Assembly: GCA_029237695.1 (NCBI GenBank)
Contig: CM055279.1
Location: forward strand, 21,269,919 to 21,333,918
Source: Conchocele bisecta
Lineage: Eukaryota > Mollusca > Bivalvia > Lucinida > Thyasiridae
Reading direction: 5' to 3'
DNA length: 64,000 nucleotides
A program made the position numbers and the translations under genes. The notes beneath the pieces are model-generated. The model did no database searches. It was not told where the DNA came from and was given only the letters and a program-made list of their open reading frames with translations. Shown piece by piece: positions 21,222 to 31,670 of this stretch. The first letter of the stretch is position 1. The number at the start of each line of letters is the position of its first letter.

Positions 21222-21536
21222 AAATGTAACATAAACACGTTGTGGCCAGTATGCGACGATGGCCGTTCCAACAGGTTCACATAAAACGTACACTCCCAGC
21301 GCATCGAGTAATTGCATCAATAAACAACGCATGCGCACTGGATCGAGAAAATATCACCAGCGGCAAAAACATAATTTGGCAAATGAAAGCGATTTATTCC
21401 GACAGTTTGGTGTTATTATCCGTGGTAATAGGCCACGCAATGCCATTATTAACGGCAACGCGCAGACGCTCTAAAATAGACACGCCATGTTTCAACTGAA
21501 CGTGAACATTCTACAAATCGGTTCAAACTTTAAATA

Positions 21537-21955
21537 ATTCCAGCACAACAATATTTACACAATTCCCTAACATTTGATTGACCCGTAGCAAGTCTCTGTC
21601 CAAAATTTATATCCCAGTAAACTCCCACGCCGAACTACTTTCCGTAACCGTGAGGCGCAGTTAAAATAATTCTTAAGAAAACGGAAAATAAACATATTTT
21701 CTTGATGAATTTATTTCAAATGCTGGAATTATAAGAAAAAGGCCATTCATTCCTTATAATTCCAGCATTTGAAATAAATTCATCAAGAAAATGTGTTTAT
21801 TTTCCGTTTTCTTAAGAATTATTTTAACTGCGCCTGACGGTTACGGAAAGTAGTTCGGCATGGGAGTTTACTGGGATATAAATTTTGGACGGAGACTTGC
21901 AACGGACCAATCAAATGTTAGGGAATTGTGTAAATATTTTTGTGTTGGAATTATT
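21537..21955. mobile_element. Family T, complete foldback copy
   Basis: A 419-bp palindrome: TTCCAGCACAACAATATTTA and its inverse at the ends, GTCTCTGTCCAAAATTTATA / TATAAATTTTGGACGGAGAC inside, with a spacer AATTATAAGAAAAAGGCCAT near 21730. The half copy is at 10.3 kb and a rearranged copy at 57.15 kb. Confidence 0.8.
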
Positions 21956-21999
21956 ACCTGTGTAAAGATAAATAACTAAACTACATATTTGGGAAAGCA

Positions 22000-22166
22000 A
22001 TTAAGAACTATTTTTATAAGAAATGCTTTATGGTTATAATGACTAGTGAGCTTATACATATGCATTTTGTATTTGTACCCATCGTTGTATTATGTAATCT
22101 GTTGTATACCTCGTGTGTCACGCATGTGGCTTAGAGTGAATAAAATGTATTGTATTGTATTGTATT
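22000..22166 (+). mobile_element. 3' tail of a non-LTR retrotransposon (probable)
   Basis: CTCGTGTGTCACGCATGTGG, GCTTAGAGTGAATAAAATG and then (TATTG)n at 22149-22166. An AATAAA followed by a short-period simple repeat is a usual end for several non-LTR clades. Only the tail is visible; no reverse transcriptase reading frame precedes it. Confidence 0.4.
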
Positions 22167-22169
22167 GGA

Positions 22170-23250
22170 TGTGCCAGATAGGTTTTGAGCTGTTTTAATG
22201 TGTGAAATTTTCAAAAGTCTCATGGTGCTGACATAATTTCTGGCGATCTCGCAAATCTGACAAGATGGCTGACATTTTTGACAGGTTTGCCCGACGCCAC
22301 ATCATCATAAGTGGTCAAATGGCGTCATGTGGTACAGTTTCAGAACTTATAAATGCAACCTAATTGGCTAGGATCGACTGGTTCAGCTCATAAGAGCAAA
22401 CGATATGTGGCGTATTCTCGCCAGTGACCAGTAGTCGTAACCTGAATGTAACCAGTACCCGTCATGGCTTGTTGTAGAATACCACTCAGATAATAAACTG
22501 AATACCTGAATAAACATCTTCCATTGACTCTCCATATAAGCCATCCTGACACAACAAAAAACAGTAAGACCGCTTGCTTGCGTTTGTTACAATATGCACT
22601 TTTATCACATGAAAACCTTGTTATGACGTGTTGTAGCCCATTTCATAAATGTGATATGACACACGTGCAACAACTTCCTGCAGCTTATTTCATTGACTAT
22701 CTGCATCACCATAATTACGTATTCGTATTATGCGCCAGCGTTATGGAAAACGAACAAAACGAAGACGTTCCAAATGACGTCCCTAATGGTGCGACAAAGC
22801 AACGATGTTTTGACGTTGATGTCATCCTATTTTAAACGTCATTAGAAGCGTCCGTGACTCAGTAAAACCAATACAATTAAAATGTGCTCCATTTAGGTAA
22901 TAGGAAGTGTTTGCAAAGAATGGGAACCTATAATATGCCATATTTATAATGTATTTATTACTAGTATTACAACTATTTTTCTTGGTGGAGCTTTTCAACT
23001 GGATGAGAAAATCAATGGCAACTTGTCACTGAAACGTATCGGATATCTCCAAGCTTTCTTCTATTTGGAGTGTGAAGTCATGTGATAAACAGAGTCTCAA
23101 AAACTCGTCAGCAATTGTATGCACCGCACCAGAGGCTCGGTGCATAAATTGTGCGTGACTCGTTTCATAAATCTCATATCAACTGGAAACTCGTCTGAGA
23201 TCCTCTATATATACTCGGCTCATATAAACACGGTCTGGAATACTGGCACA
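22170..23250. other. About 1.1 kb without recognised repeats
   Basis: A 103-codon open frame at 22524-22835 (ends GATKQRCFDVDVILF) has no recognisable motif or splice context, so I do not call it a gene. The rest shows no palindromes or known repeats. Confidence 0.35.
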
Positions 23251-23252
23251 TT

Positions 23253-23437
23253 GCGATAGGAGATTGAACTACCTAGGTTAAATTAACCTCCTTAGTTTCG
23301 ACTGCATTGCTACTAAAAATAATTTCGGACAGGAAAACGGGCCAACAGCCATTGGCTTGACAAATGTTCTGGGCTCATTTGCCCGGGTATAGAAGGTTCC
23401 TTGAACCAATTCCCATCCTTAGCTACCTGCCCAAATA
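23253..23437. repeat. Dispersed repeat family BB, copy 1
   Basis: GCGATAGGAGATTGAACTAC, CTAGGTTAAATTAACCTC, GGGCCAACAGCCATTGGCTT, then GGGCTCATTTGCCCGGGTAT and CCAATTCCCATCCTTA. The same order occurs at 44.43 and (inverted) 50.87 kb, and partly at 52.06 kb. Confidence 0.6.
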
Positions 23438-23567
23438 TTACAGCTATATAAACAATGCAAAAACAATATTTTGTTCGCTAACATTAAATTTTATCAAAAT
23501 TTGCGAATGAGCCTTTTTTATTTGGTGAAATTTGGTGAAATACTTATTTAATTACGAACTTTCAATT

Positions 23568-24083
23568 TATGGACATTGCTTGAGCTCAATACATGTAAAT
23601 CCAATTATCGTTACAAGAAAACATTGTTAATATAATGTGCAATTTACAGACTATCACAATTTTGCACCTACGACATTTTAGTCGTCCAGTGCAACCTCTC
23701 TACAACAGCCACCCATGGGAAGAGGCAAAATTGGCTGTTATAGAGAGGTGGCTGTTGTAGGGAGGTTAATGCTGAATACAATTTTATCGTACGATGTTTA
23801 TTTATTTTCTTCAATAATTCTCAATAAAAACATGTTTTGACAGCATTTTAGAATCATTTCCAATGGAAATGATTCTAAAATGCTGTCAAAACATGTTTTT
23901 ATTGAGAAAGAATGCAAAATCAACATCAAACGACAATGTTCATGCTCAGCAGTGTAAGGGTTAGATGTAGAGGAAATCATCCATTTGGGATATAAAATAG
24001 CGGCTGTTACAGAGAGGTGGCTGTTGTAGAGAGGTGGCCGTTCGGGGAGGTTCGACTGTACAAAGTTTAGTGAACGGCCCCCA
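23568..24083. mobile_element. Nested set: B element, carrying a CAGTG element, carrying a Q element
   Basis: B sequence up to 23696 (CATTTTAGTCGT) resumes at about 24059 (AAAGTTTAGTGAACGGCCCC). Between them an element with ends CAGTGCAACCTCTCTACAAC and GGAGGTTCGACTG (23697-24058) is itself interrupted by the Q hairpin TGACAGCATTTTAGAATCAT near 23840-23905. Order of arrival: B, then CAGTG element, then Q. Confidence 0.65.
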
Positions 24084-24244
24084 GGAGTTATCCTGGCCAC
24101 ACATACCATAAGTCCCATGTGTTCGCTCACTGCCACAGTTATCTTAAAGCCATGCCATTGTTTTCCTTTGTTAAGCGTCCACATGGATAGTCGAAACATA
24201 CTTACGTATCCGGTAAAAACAAACAACGCTTTGAAAAAAATAAA

Positions 24245-24530
24245 TTATGTTAAAAACTTCCTCAACCCTTTGCAGTGTGCAAAGGGTTGATGAAGTTTTT
24301 AACATAAATTTAAATTGTCGCTAAATGATAAGAAAACTCTTATTAAACGTATTAAGTGTAAATTCATGAACGGATTTAAAACTTAGACAAGTCCCAAATC
24401 GAGTTTCATATTACTTCACCAGTAAATAGTGTAAAATACATGTAGCATACACAGTTTGTTTGTTTTTCATAGAACAACTCTCAAAACCTACCAGCACGCG
24501 AACGCTTAACATAGGAAGAACTTGTTATGG
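24245..24530. mobile_element. Family O fragment 2
   Basis: The TTATGTTAAAAACTTCCTCA hairpin, then AAATTCATGAACGGATTTAA and CACGCGAACGCTTAACATAG, ending against a D element at 24531. Confidence 0.6.
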
Positions 24531-24838
24531 AACGGAGCCCCGCAGGGGACGTAGATATTTTTTTCATTAATTCGTTCCTACAAAATAACAATTAGTTCCC
24601 ACGAAATAACAATCGTTCCCTCAATTTAACAATTCGTTCCCACGAATTAACAATTCGTTCCCTCAATTCAACAATTTGTTTTCCACGAAATAACAATTCG
24701 TTCCCACGGGAACGAATTGTTAATTCGCGGAAACGAATTGTTAATTCGAGGGAAAGAATTGTTAAATTGAGGGAACGAATGGTTATTTCGTGGGAACAAA
24801 TTAATTTAAAAAATCTATGTCCCCTGCGGGGCTCCGTA
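24531..24838. mobile_element. Family D, complete short copy
   Basis: AACGGAGCCCCGCAGGGGAC to GTCCCCTGCGGGGCTCCGTA, 308 bp. Flanks TTATGG (24525-24530) and CTATGG (24839-24844) match at five of six positions. The hairpin turn is CGTTCCCACGGGAACG at 24710-24725. Confidence 0.88.
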
Positions 24839-24840
24839 CT

Positions 24841-25130
24841 ATGGCTAATGTCATTATTAGCTGTCCAAATCGAATTGGGTTAATGGCGTCTGTGAAAAAC
24901 ATGAATCGAAAGATTATTGTATGTTGTATACATTGTTTTCAGTAACGTTTTTAATAACTATGTGGTATTTAATAGATCTTTCAGGTGAACTCATAACGGC
25001 GTACGCATGGTTGCAGCGTAGTAAAGCCTTCGTATCTGTAATGCGCCGTGAAAAATGTTAAACTGCGTACTATTATTCGAGCGCTAACGAAGCATTATGC
25101 AATAAACCCCAAATTGAGGTCTTACAGATC
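24841..25130. other. Unrecognised spacer
   Basis: No gene or repeat I can support between the D element and a G fragment. Confidence 0.3.
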
Positions 25131-25138
25131 TTACAGAG

Positions 25139-25212
25139 CCTCGCCCATCCCGTTTCCTGAGCCTTGCCAGATATTTTTTCCCATTCACGGCACTAACCTA
25201 CTATTCTCTATA
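25139..25212. repeat. Family G right-end fragment
   Basis: AGCCTCGCCCATCCCGTTTC, TGAGCCTTGCCAGATATTTT and GGCACTAACCTACTATTCTC are the terminal 74 bp of G. Confidence 0.65.
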
Positions 25213-25228
25213 TAATGTGCACTTGTAG

Positions 25229-25418
25229 ACATCTGCTGAAACGATCGTATCATGAAAGCAGTATTCTCACACTCTGTACAAGTTAATAACGATCTATGCT
25301 ATTGATATCGTCTTGGGATTTGGTAAATTTTCGATATCTATTGTGAATTATCGTGTCATCGATATCAATACATTTTGTATCTCTTTGCTTAAATCCAGAT
25401 GGTGTTACTAAATAAAAT
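25229..25418 (-). repeat. Dispersed coding-like repeat, copy 1
   Basis: The reverse complement matches 38399-38582 along its length. Both begin near TAACACCATCTGG and share TATCGATGACAC and GATATCGAAAATTTACCAAA. Here the frame is broken by a shift after the DIDDTII part and by a stop. Confidence 0.55.
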
Positions 25419-25543
25419 ATGAAGAAAAGACGCTGATGCGTACTACTGACGTTGGGTACAGTAAGTTGGTCTAGTTTATTTAGAATGTCGTTATCACTCG
25501 GCTGTTTGCGGCTAATCGGTGTGAAAAGTTGCCTTAACTAGTT

Positions 25544-25612
25544 TGCGAACAGTGTAGTCCCAGATCAGCCAGCGCATTTGCGATGTCTGATCAGGGACTA
25601 CATTGTTCGGTA
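25544..25612. repeat. Short hairpin repeat family Y, copy 2
   Basis: TGCGAACAGTGTAGTCCCAG, ATCAGCCAGCGCATTTGCG, CTGATCAGGGACTACATTGT form an 69-bp hairpin like those at 1.48 and 44.17 kb. Confidence 0.6.
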
Positions 25613-26044
25613 CCATTCCTGTTGCCTCCAACGCAACATTTCACCTCCGTATCAGGTTGTAGGATTGTGCAAGTTGATCAGCAGTCACTCTGACCAAAAT
25701 CGCAATAATGCCCACTTGTGTCGTGGCGGTCGCTACGGTTAAGTCGTGATTACCGATTCGTGCACTACTTGATGAGCGGAGGCACATTTTTATTAAATAG
25801 GCCCAAACACAATGGAGTAAATTGCCGCCTTAAACGTCGTTAGCGCATCTTTTGTCGGCCATTTATTATTTTTTCCTGGCAATTTTAGCGCGGTAGACTA
25901 AACAGTGCCTGAGACGCGGCGTGCAATGTACGTCAGCTACCCCTGTTATTTAGTATACATTTTCCTAAATAGCAGAGCAACTGTTGTAACACTTTTGATT
26001 GGCATAGTATATATACGACGTAAAGTAACAGTATCACATGTCAG

Positions 26045-26095
26045 GGGCCCGTTTCACTAAACTAAACGATTAAGATGTTCGTAAGTGCAAAACTA
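26045..26095. mobile_element. Family B left-end fragment
   Basis: CAG then GGGCCCGTTTCACTAAAC and GATGTTCGTAAGTGCAAA, then B sequence stops. Confidence 0.65.
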
Positions 26096-26102
26096 AACTT
26101 AG

Positions 26103-26200
26103 AACGAAACTTCTTCCGATAACCATAACACGAATGTTCTGGCTGTCACGCAGGGCGACCTACGTGACATCCATAACATATGCGTTACAGTAACCGAAGC
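26103..26200. repeat. Single diverged relative of the W terminal repeat
   Basis: AACACGAATGTTCTGGCTGT, CACGCAGGGCGACCTACGTG line up with the W unit (CCCGAATTATCTGTCTGT, AACGCAGGGCGACTTACATT). It is present once, not as an array. Confidence 0.45.
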
Positions 26201-26303
26201 TTGCAAATAATTAGTATATATAAGCACAGTGAACTGTCGCTGTTTGTAAAATATGATAGCATTAGTCAATTCCACGAAAATACAAGTGCAATTGCTAAAC
26301 ATG

Positions 26304-26512
26304 GACCCGTTTCACTTCGTACGACTAAAATGTTCGTAAGTGCAAATTTAAGATCGTTTGGAAATTTCAATTGATGGATTTACATTGATTGAGCATAGGC
26401 TGCATTATGCAGCCTATGCTCAATAAATGTAAATCCAATAATTGTTTACAAGAAAACAGTGTTAATGTGAAATTTACAGACTATCATAATTTTGCACTTA
26501 CGAACATTTTCG
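26304..26512. mobile_element. Foldback family B copy (right end lost)
   Basis: GACCCGTTTCACTTCGTACG start, the GGATTTACATTGATTGAGCA / TGCTCAATAAATGTAAATCC hairpin, then TTGCACTTACGAACATTTT. The terminal GTTTAGTGAAACGG is missing. Confidence 0.75.
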
Positions 26513-26747
26513 AGAATGTTAATGTGATTGAACACATTCCAAACATGCACTCAAATATATCTGGTTCATAGAAACAGCTGCGTAATTTGGATTTCAAAAA
26601 GTTTACATGACGTCACATTTGACGTCACACAACGTAACGTCAAACCGCGGAAAACACGTCATTGTATAACTTTTCATGCGCACATCACAATTCATTTATT
26701 ATAATGTCAAAAATAAACTAAATGTGCATATATATCCGCCGTGGAAG

Positions 26748-26918
26748 TGTAATAAATAGGATATTCCATCGAACATGTTTGAATAGCGGAAATAATACAC
26801 TCGTGTCCGTGCAAGCAACTCGTTCGCTACGTTCACTCGTTGCTTACGCGGAAGCCGACGCACACTCGTGTATTATTTCCCGCTATTCAAAATTTACGAT
26901 GTAATATCCTCTATTTCT
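26748..26918. mobile_element. Foldback repeat with CGGAAATAATACACTCGTGT arms
   Basis: AATAGGATATTCCATCG and the inverse CGATGTAATATCCTCTATT near the ends, GAATAGCGGAAATAATACAC / GTGTATTATTTCCCGCTATTC inside, and a CGTTCGCTACG-type loop. About 170 bp. Confidence 0.65.
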
Positions 26919-27174
26919 GTAACTATATTTCATGGAAATGGCACATATTCTTAGGTACAAAATCACATGGCGTGTCTCAAATGTAGACGATAGCTGACGT
27001 AAATATCAGCGGTGCATGGCATACATTATACACCATATGTCAGCACTGTTATGGCGCGTCTCTGGGGAACTTATGCACCGAAATATGTACACATGCAGAG
27101 TGCACTTTCAAATAATTTTCGTCAAATCTTAAACTGGTACATTTCTACGCTTTATGTCAATTTCAGCACTGAAC

Positions 27175-27262
27175 TGAATATCTCCTAATTAGGAGACACT
27201 AATTCCTATGAATATCTCCTAATTAGGAGACACTAAGTCCTAATTAGGAGATATTCAGTTCA
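27175..27262. repeat. Family R core fragment
   Basis: Three palindromic CTCCTAATTAGGAG words and an outer GAACTGAATATCTCC / GGAGATATTCAGTTC pair. Related arrays lie at 38.07 and 40.14-40.29 kb. Confidence 0.6.
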
Positions 27263-27290
27263 GTTTTAAATATATTTAACATTGACACCA

Positions 27291-27595
27291 GTAGCCTATT
27301 TCACCAACATTGCAAAGTATATTTTTCTAGCAAAGAATACTTTGAGGGAGTAATAATTTATTTTTCCAGAAATGCATTATTTCATATGGAACTAACCGTT
27401 GCATATATTTGATGATTAAAAGTATGGAGAATTATTATACTGAATGTATTACATTATCACAGCCAAAATGGCTGTGATAATGTAATACATTCAGTATAAT
27501 ACAAATTAATACATTTATCCTAAAATTGAAAATTTCTCCCTCAAAGTATACTTTGCTAGCTAAGTATACTTTGCAATGTTGGTGAAATAGGCTAC
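27291..27595. mobile_element. Family F, full-length 305-bp copy
   Basis: GTAGCCTATTTCACCAACAT to GTTGGTGAAATAGGCTAC, with the TTATCACAGCCAAAATGGCT centre. Exactly 305 bp, the same length as the copies at 38.59, 62.72 and 63.18 kb. Confidence 0.85.
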
Positions 27596-27712
27596 TGGAC
27601 TAATATGAGTACTTGATTACCACTGTTTCCTTCCATGCACTCGTTATGTACTTGTCGTCCTTGAACTATTGAACTGTCTACAGACCTGACATATTGTCGC
27701 CGGTGCCAAAAT

Positions 27713-28205
27713 CAAGGTGTATGATCACGTTGTACTAACAACAACAACAAATACTGAAACTTCCAGAATCAATCTGATTCAAAGTACGTATTCTTTTATA
27801 TTGTCCTTATTACGTAACGGATTTTGATGACATATGGCGCATCAAACGCGCCCTGTCAAGCTGCATTTGATGGTCTCTGTATTTTCGCCCAAACTTCTGT
27901 CGTTTTTACGAATAACCGACACGGAACTCGATTCTTCGCAAAAACGACATAAGTCTGTGCCGAACTCCATGGACCACCAAATGCAGCTCTATCGACACGG
28001 ACATCGATTCTTCGGAAGAACGACATACATGTAAGTATGTACCGAACTCCCTGGACCACCAAATGCAGCTCATGAAGACGAGTTTGTTGCGCCATATTTC
28101 ATCAAAATCCGTTGCATATTGAGGAAAATATCAAATAATACTTACGTTGGAGTGGGCGACGTTGTTGTTGTTGTTGTTGTTGTAACCACTTGATCATGCA
28201 CCTTG
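27713..28205. mobile_element. Foldback family A, copy 7 (with internal duplication)
   Basis: CAAGGTGTATGATCACGTTG to TTGATCATGCACCTTG, 493 bp. It is longer than usual because the segment GACACGGACATCGATTC...CTGGACCACCAAATGCAGCT is partly repeated. Confidence 0.8.
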
Positions 28206-28311
28206 ATAGGACTAAGATGAATACTTGATTTGGCATTAACAAACACTGTTTCATTCCATGCACCCGCTATGCACTTGTCGTCGTTGAGCTATTGAGCTGT
28301 CTACGGACCTG

Positions 28312-28550
28312 GGGTCCGTTTCGCTAAACTTCTTACGACTAAAATGTTCGTAAGTGCAAAATTATGATAGTCTGTAAATTTCACATTAACAACGTTTTCT
28401 TGTAAACAATTATTGGATTTACATTTATTGAGCATAGGCTGCATTTGCAGCCTATGCTCAATAAATGTAAATCCATCAATTGATATGTCCAGACGATCCT
28501 AAATTTGCACTTACGAACATTTTAGTCGTAAGAAGTTTAGTGAAACGGCT
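28312..28550. mobile_element. Foldback family B copy with CTG target duplication
   Basis: GGGTCCGTTTCGCTAAAC to GTTTAGTGAAACGGCT, between CTG (28309-28311) and CTG (28551-28553). The uninterrupted sequence ACCTGACATATTGTC is preserved in copy 1 of the flanking duplication (27.69 kb). Confidence 0.85.
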
Positions 28551-28688
28551 CTGATATATTGTCACCGGAGTCAAAATAACATCCAATGACAATATGAAGA
28601 TGTACAGTACATATGGCAAATCCATGCGTATTTTACTTGTAGTTCTACCCTATTACAGCATGTGTGTATATACCAAGTAGGGCATATA

Positions 28689-29211
28689 TACGGAGCCCCA
28701 CAGGGGATATGGATTATTTTTTTATCAATTCGTTCCCACGAAATAACAATTCGTTCACTCAATTTAGCAATTCGTTCCCACGAATTAACAATTCGTTCAC
28801 TCGAATTAACAATTCGTTCCCACGAAATGACAATTCGTGCCCACAAAATGACAATTCGTTCCCTCAAATTAACAATTCGCTCCCACGAATTAACAATTCG
28901 TTCCCTCGAATTAACATTTCGTTCCCACGAAATGACAATTCGTGCCCACAAAATGACAATTCGTTCCCTGAAATTAACAATTCGCTCCCTCGAATTAACA
29001 ATTCGTTCCCTCGAATTAACAATTCGTTCCCACGAAATTTCAATTCGTCCCCTCAAATTAACAATTCGTTCCCACGAATTAACAATTCGTTCCCGTGGGA
29101 ACGAATTGTTATTTCGTGGGAACGAATTGTTAAATTGAGCGAACGTATTGTTAATTCGTGGGAACGAATTAATAAACAAAACTAATTCTACGTCCCCTGC
29201 GATGCTCCGTT
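28689..29211. mobile_element. Family D, complete copy with CATATA target duplication
   Basis: TACGGAGCCCCACAGGGGAT to GTCCCCTGCGATGCTCCGTT, 523 bp, flanked by CATATA at 28683-28688 and 29212-29217. The left arm has about 17 units of 21 bp; the right arm has only about 4. Open frames of 158-219 residues here consist solely of 7-residue repeats on both strands. Confidence 0.9.
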
Positions 29212-29625
29212 CATATATATACTCAAGCACTGGCCTAACATGTTTCTGACGTACGCAGTTCCTTATTCATATTATGGAACGCCCATATAGATGTACAGAA
29301 AATAACTTACTTCTACATATCTGGGTATATACTGGTTAACGATGCATCTAAACATGTCTAGCTTAATATTATACTCCGAAATTCATGGAAAGAAACGATG
29401 ATTGCGTCGTCGATCATCGTTTAAGGATACAATTTGACTGCGAGACCACGCAGTCTGAACAGTGTCTACATTGTATGTTTGCCGTTTAGTCCGATTCAGA
29501 GGAGCAGTGGTTTTAATTAACACTAACTACCAATCTAAATTGATATGAATATAAATAGCTGCACTGGACACAGTGTGAATAACCCCCATTTGTCACGACA
29601 CGTCCACAGGTCCCGACTTGGGTTA

Positions 29626-30024
29626 GGCCATACAATGTTCTTTCTATGTTAAAAGTCCGCGTGCGGATAGGTAGTTAGAGTGGTTCTGTGAAAAAAAAAA
29701 AACGCACTCTGTATGCTATCTGACACTCTTTACTGGCGAAGAAATATGAACACGGATTGGAGACGTGTGCACGTTTTATATCCGTCCATGAATTTACACT
29801 TATCACGTTTAATTACAGTATTTTCTTCTTATTTTTTGGTGGCGAAAATTTAAATTTATGCTCAAAACTTCCTCAACCCTTTGTAGACTGCAAAGGGCTG
29901 AGGAAGTTTTTAACATAAATTTACATTCGTTTTTTTTCAATATCTTGTTTGTTTCTACCGGATACGTAGGTAGGTTTTGGCCATCTTGGTGGACGCTTAA
30001 CAGAGATAAATAATGGCATGGCCT
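29626..30024. mobile_element. Family O, near-complete copy
   Basis: GGCCATACAATGTTCTTTC at the left and GAGATAAATAATGGCATGGC at the right are inverted ends. The AAACTTCCTCAACCCTTTGT hairpin lies at 29865-29915. Outside the ends, CCACAGGTCCCGACTTGGGT (29602) and CCACATGTCCCGACTTGAGT (about 30040) are near-identical direct repeats. Confidence 0.65.
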
Positions 30025-30143
30025 TATGTAATTACGTCCCACATGTCCCGACTTGAGTTATGTAACTACTGTCTCAAATGTCTTTATTAACTTGTCCGAA
30101 CAACTAAGTAAATATTTGCGAGAAATCCTGCAAAACGGGATCC

Positions 30144-30412
30144 TACGGAGCCCGGCAGGGGACATGTATTTTTTATTAATTCGTTCCCGCGAAGTAACAA
30201 TTCGTTCCCTCAATTTAACAATTCGTTCCCTCGAATTAACAATTCGTTCCCACGATATAACAATTCGTTCCCACGAAATGACAATTCGTTCCGACGAAAT
30301 GACAATTCGTTCCCTCAATTGAACAATTCGTTCCCTCGAATTAACAATTCGTTCCCACGAATATAACAATTCGTTCTCACGAATTAACAATTCGTTCCCG
30401 TGGGAACGATAT
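30144..30412. mobile_element. Family D, left half
   Basis: TACGGAGCCCGGCAGGGGAC, then about 11 units of 21 bp up to the hairpin turn CGTTCCCGTGGGAACG. The right arm is missing. Confidence 0.8.
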
Positions 30413-30477
30413 TTTCCACAAAAAGATCTTTAAATCATACCCAATTTAACTGCGGTATTAATATCTACAAGGTATGA

Positions 30478-30635
30478 CACTCGCCATATGTTCAACCAAC
30501 GGAAGAAGTACTAGTGTACCTTGGACCCTGCTGGACCCGGCCTTCGCGCGCTTTACAATTACTGAATTAGAGAGCCGGGCACACTGTAAATATTCCCCTT
30601 CTGTTGGTTAAACAGATGGTGAGTGTCCTACCTTG
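30478..30635. mobile_element. Foldback element, CAAGGTATGACACTC ends, TA target
   Basis: CAAGGTATGACACTCGCCAT and the inverse GGTGAGTGTCCTACCTTG, with TA on both sides (30476-30477 and 30636-30637). Inner arms CCAACGGAAG / CTTCTGTTGG. Confidence 0.6.
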
Positions 30636-30828
30636 TATATATTTAATGTCATAGTACAAGTATGTATTATTTAAAAATGCATACAACATAGTGCCCGTGA
30701 TATTTTCAACGATTTAAAGGGCAAGGGGCAATAAGGCCAAAAATCGGCCCACACCCAAGTTGGAAAATAACAGTGTAGTAGTATACATCAATATGTCAGG
30801 AAGATATGTTGAGTCTTTGTATTTTTTT

Positions 30829-31093
30829 TATCCCGTCAACACAGTGCGTATGTGCCGTGAAACACGGTGCCGTGAAACATTTTTGATATCCAGTCAATAC
30901 AATTTTTGCATTTTACAGCCATTTGAAGGTGTTGACGGGATAAATAGAATAGTAAGTTAGTGCCGTGAATGGGAACAAATATCTGGCGCGGCACGGAAAC
31001 GGGATGTGCTCGGCAGAGCCTCGCCCATCCCGTTTTCTGAGCCTTGCCAGATATTTTTTTCCCATTCACGGCACTAACCTACTATTCTCTATA
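30829..31093. mobile_element. Family G double hairpin, copy 4
   Basis: TATCCCGTCAACACAGTGCG...GGTGTTGACGGGATAAATAG, then TTAGTGCCGTGAATGGG and its inverse to CTACTATTCTCTAT. Confidence 0.75.
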
Positions 31094-31150
31094 TTCCCGG
31101 GCCGGAGCGCATTTTTCTCGCCCTGTTACATTTGGCGCCCAACGAGCGGA
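31094..31150 (+). mobile_element. LTR end plus tRNA primer-binding site remnant
   Basis: CGCCCTGTTACA (ending 31130) is followed by T and TGGCGCCCAACGAGCGGAC. TGGCGCC matches the 3' end complement of lysine tRNA used as primer site by many LTR retrotransposons, and an LTR ending in CA just before it is the expected arrangement. Most of the LTR upstream is missing, replaced by a G element. No gag or pol follows. Confidence 0.4.
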
Positions 31151-31295
31151 CCGTGACTGATAAATACTTCCCAAAATGTACCAACAATATGGAATTCAGA
31201 TACTGATTAAATATAGAATTCGGGGACGAATTTAAATTTGGCAGGGAAGTATGTCACGGTACGTAACTCACTATGTAGAGAAGATGTGTATTCGT

Positions 31296-31360
31296 GCCCG
31301 GCTAGCTCAGTCGGATTGAGCGATGGTACGGTAAACCAGAGGTCCGCGGTTCTGTATCCA
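31296..31360 (+). repeat. tRNA-like unit (SINE head or tRNA pseudogene)
   Basis: GCCCGGCTAGCTCAGTCGGA holds a good A box (TAGCTCAGTCGG). About 35 bp on, GCGGTTCTGTATCCA is a degraded B box. The start resembles lysine tRNA, but the arm pairing is broken (extra ATT after GTCGG, no anticodon stem I can close), so it is not a functional tRNA gene. A tRNA-derived SINE head is the likelier reading. Confidence 0.45.
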
Positions 31361-31670
31361 TCAACTGACAGACTACACAAAACTATTTGATGGACAGTGG
31401 AAAACATTCTTAGAGTTCAAACGAAGAGAATTTTAAATTGGAAACCGTTCCAATATTGATTGAACTTAACCTAAGTGTCCAAAATTCCATGATGTATAGC
31501 ACACATGTTGGGATATTTCATTATAAATTATTTTTCTATTGTCTTGTCCCTGGTGCCAATAAAATCGTTCATTGCGTTTGTGAGAATAAATGATATTAGA
31601 TTCCACAGATTCAAAACACGATCGAATACAACCAGACGTATTGCCTTTACCACCAGTGTTGACACGGATC

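Larger units (their letters stand above)
27598..28576. repeat. Direct duplication of about 110 bp flanking an A element
   Basis: Copy 1 (27598-27712: ACTAATATGAGTACTTGATT...CTTGTCGTCCTTGAACTATT...CAAAAT) touches the left end of an A element. Copy 2 starts at 28206 right after it (ACTAAGATGAATACTTGATT...) and, after a B insertion at 28312-28550, ends ...CAAAATAACATCC at 28576. Copy 1 is thus an empty site for the B insertion in copy 2. Confidence 0.65.

Noticed and set aside
22524..22835. 103-codon frame in a repeat-free region
   Set aside because: No recognisable domain, no splice signals at its borders and no homologous copy in the window; length is within chance expectation.
28571..29230. 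Long open frames of 158-219 residues with repeats such as NNSFPR, WERIV and TIRSLEL on both strands
   Set aside because: They lie in D arrays with a 21-bp period. Any unit without a stop gives an open frame in several frames and both strands, and other D arrays show the same peptides. Not evidence of protein.
31296..31360. Functional tRNA gene
   Set aside because: The A box is good but the B box is degraded and the anticodon and D arms do not close. Listed only as a tRNA-like repeat.
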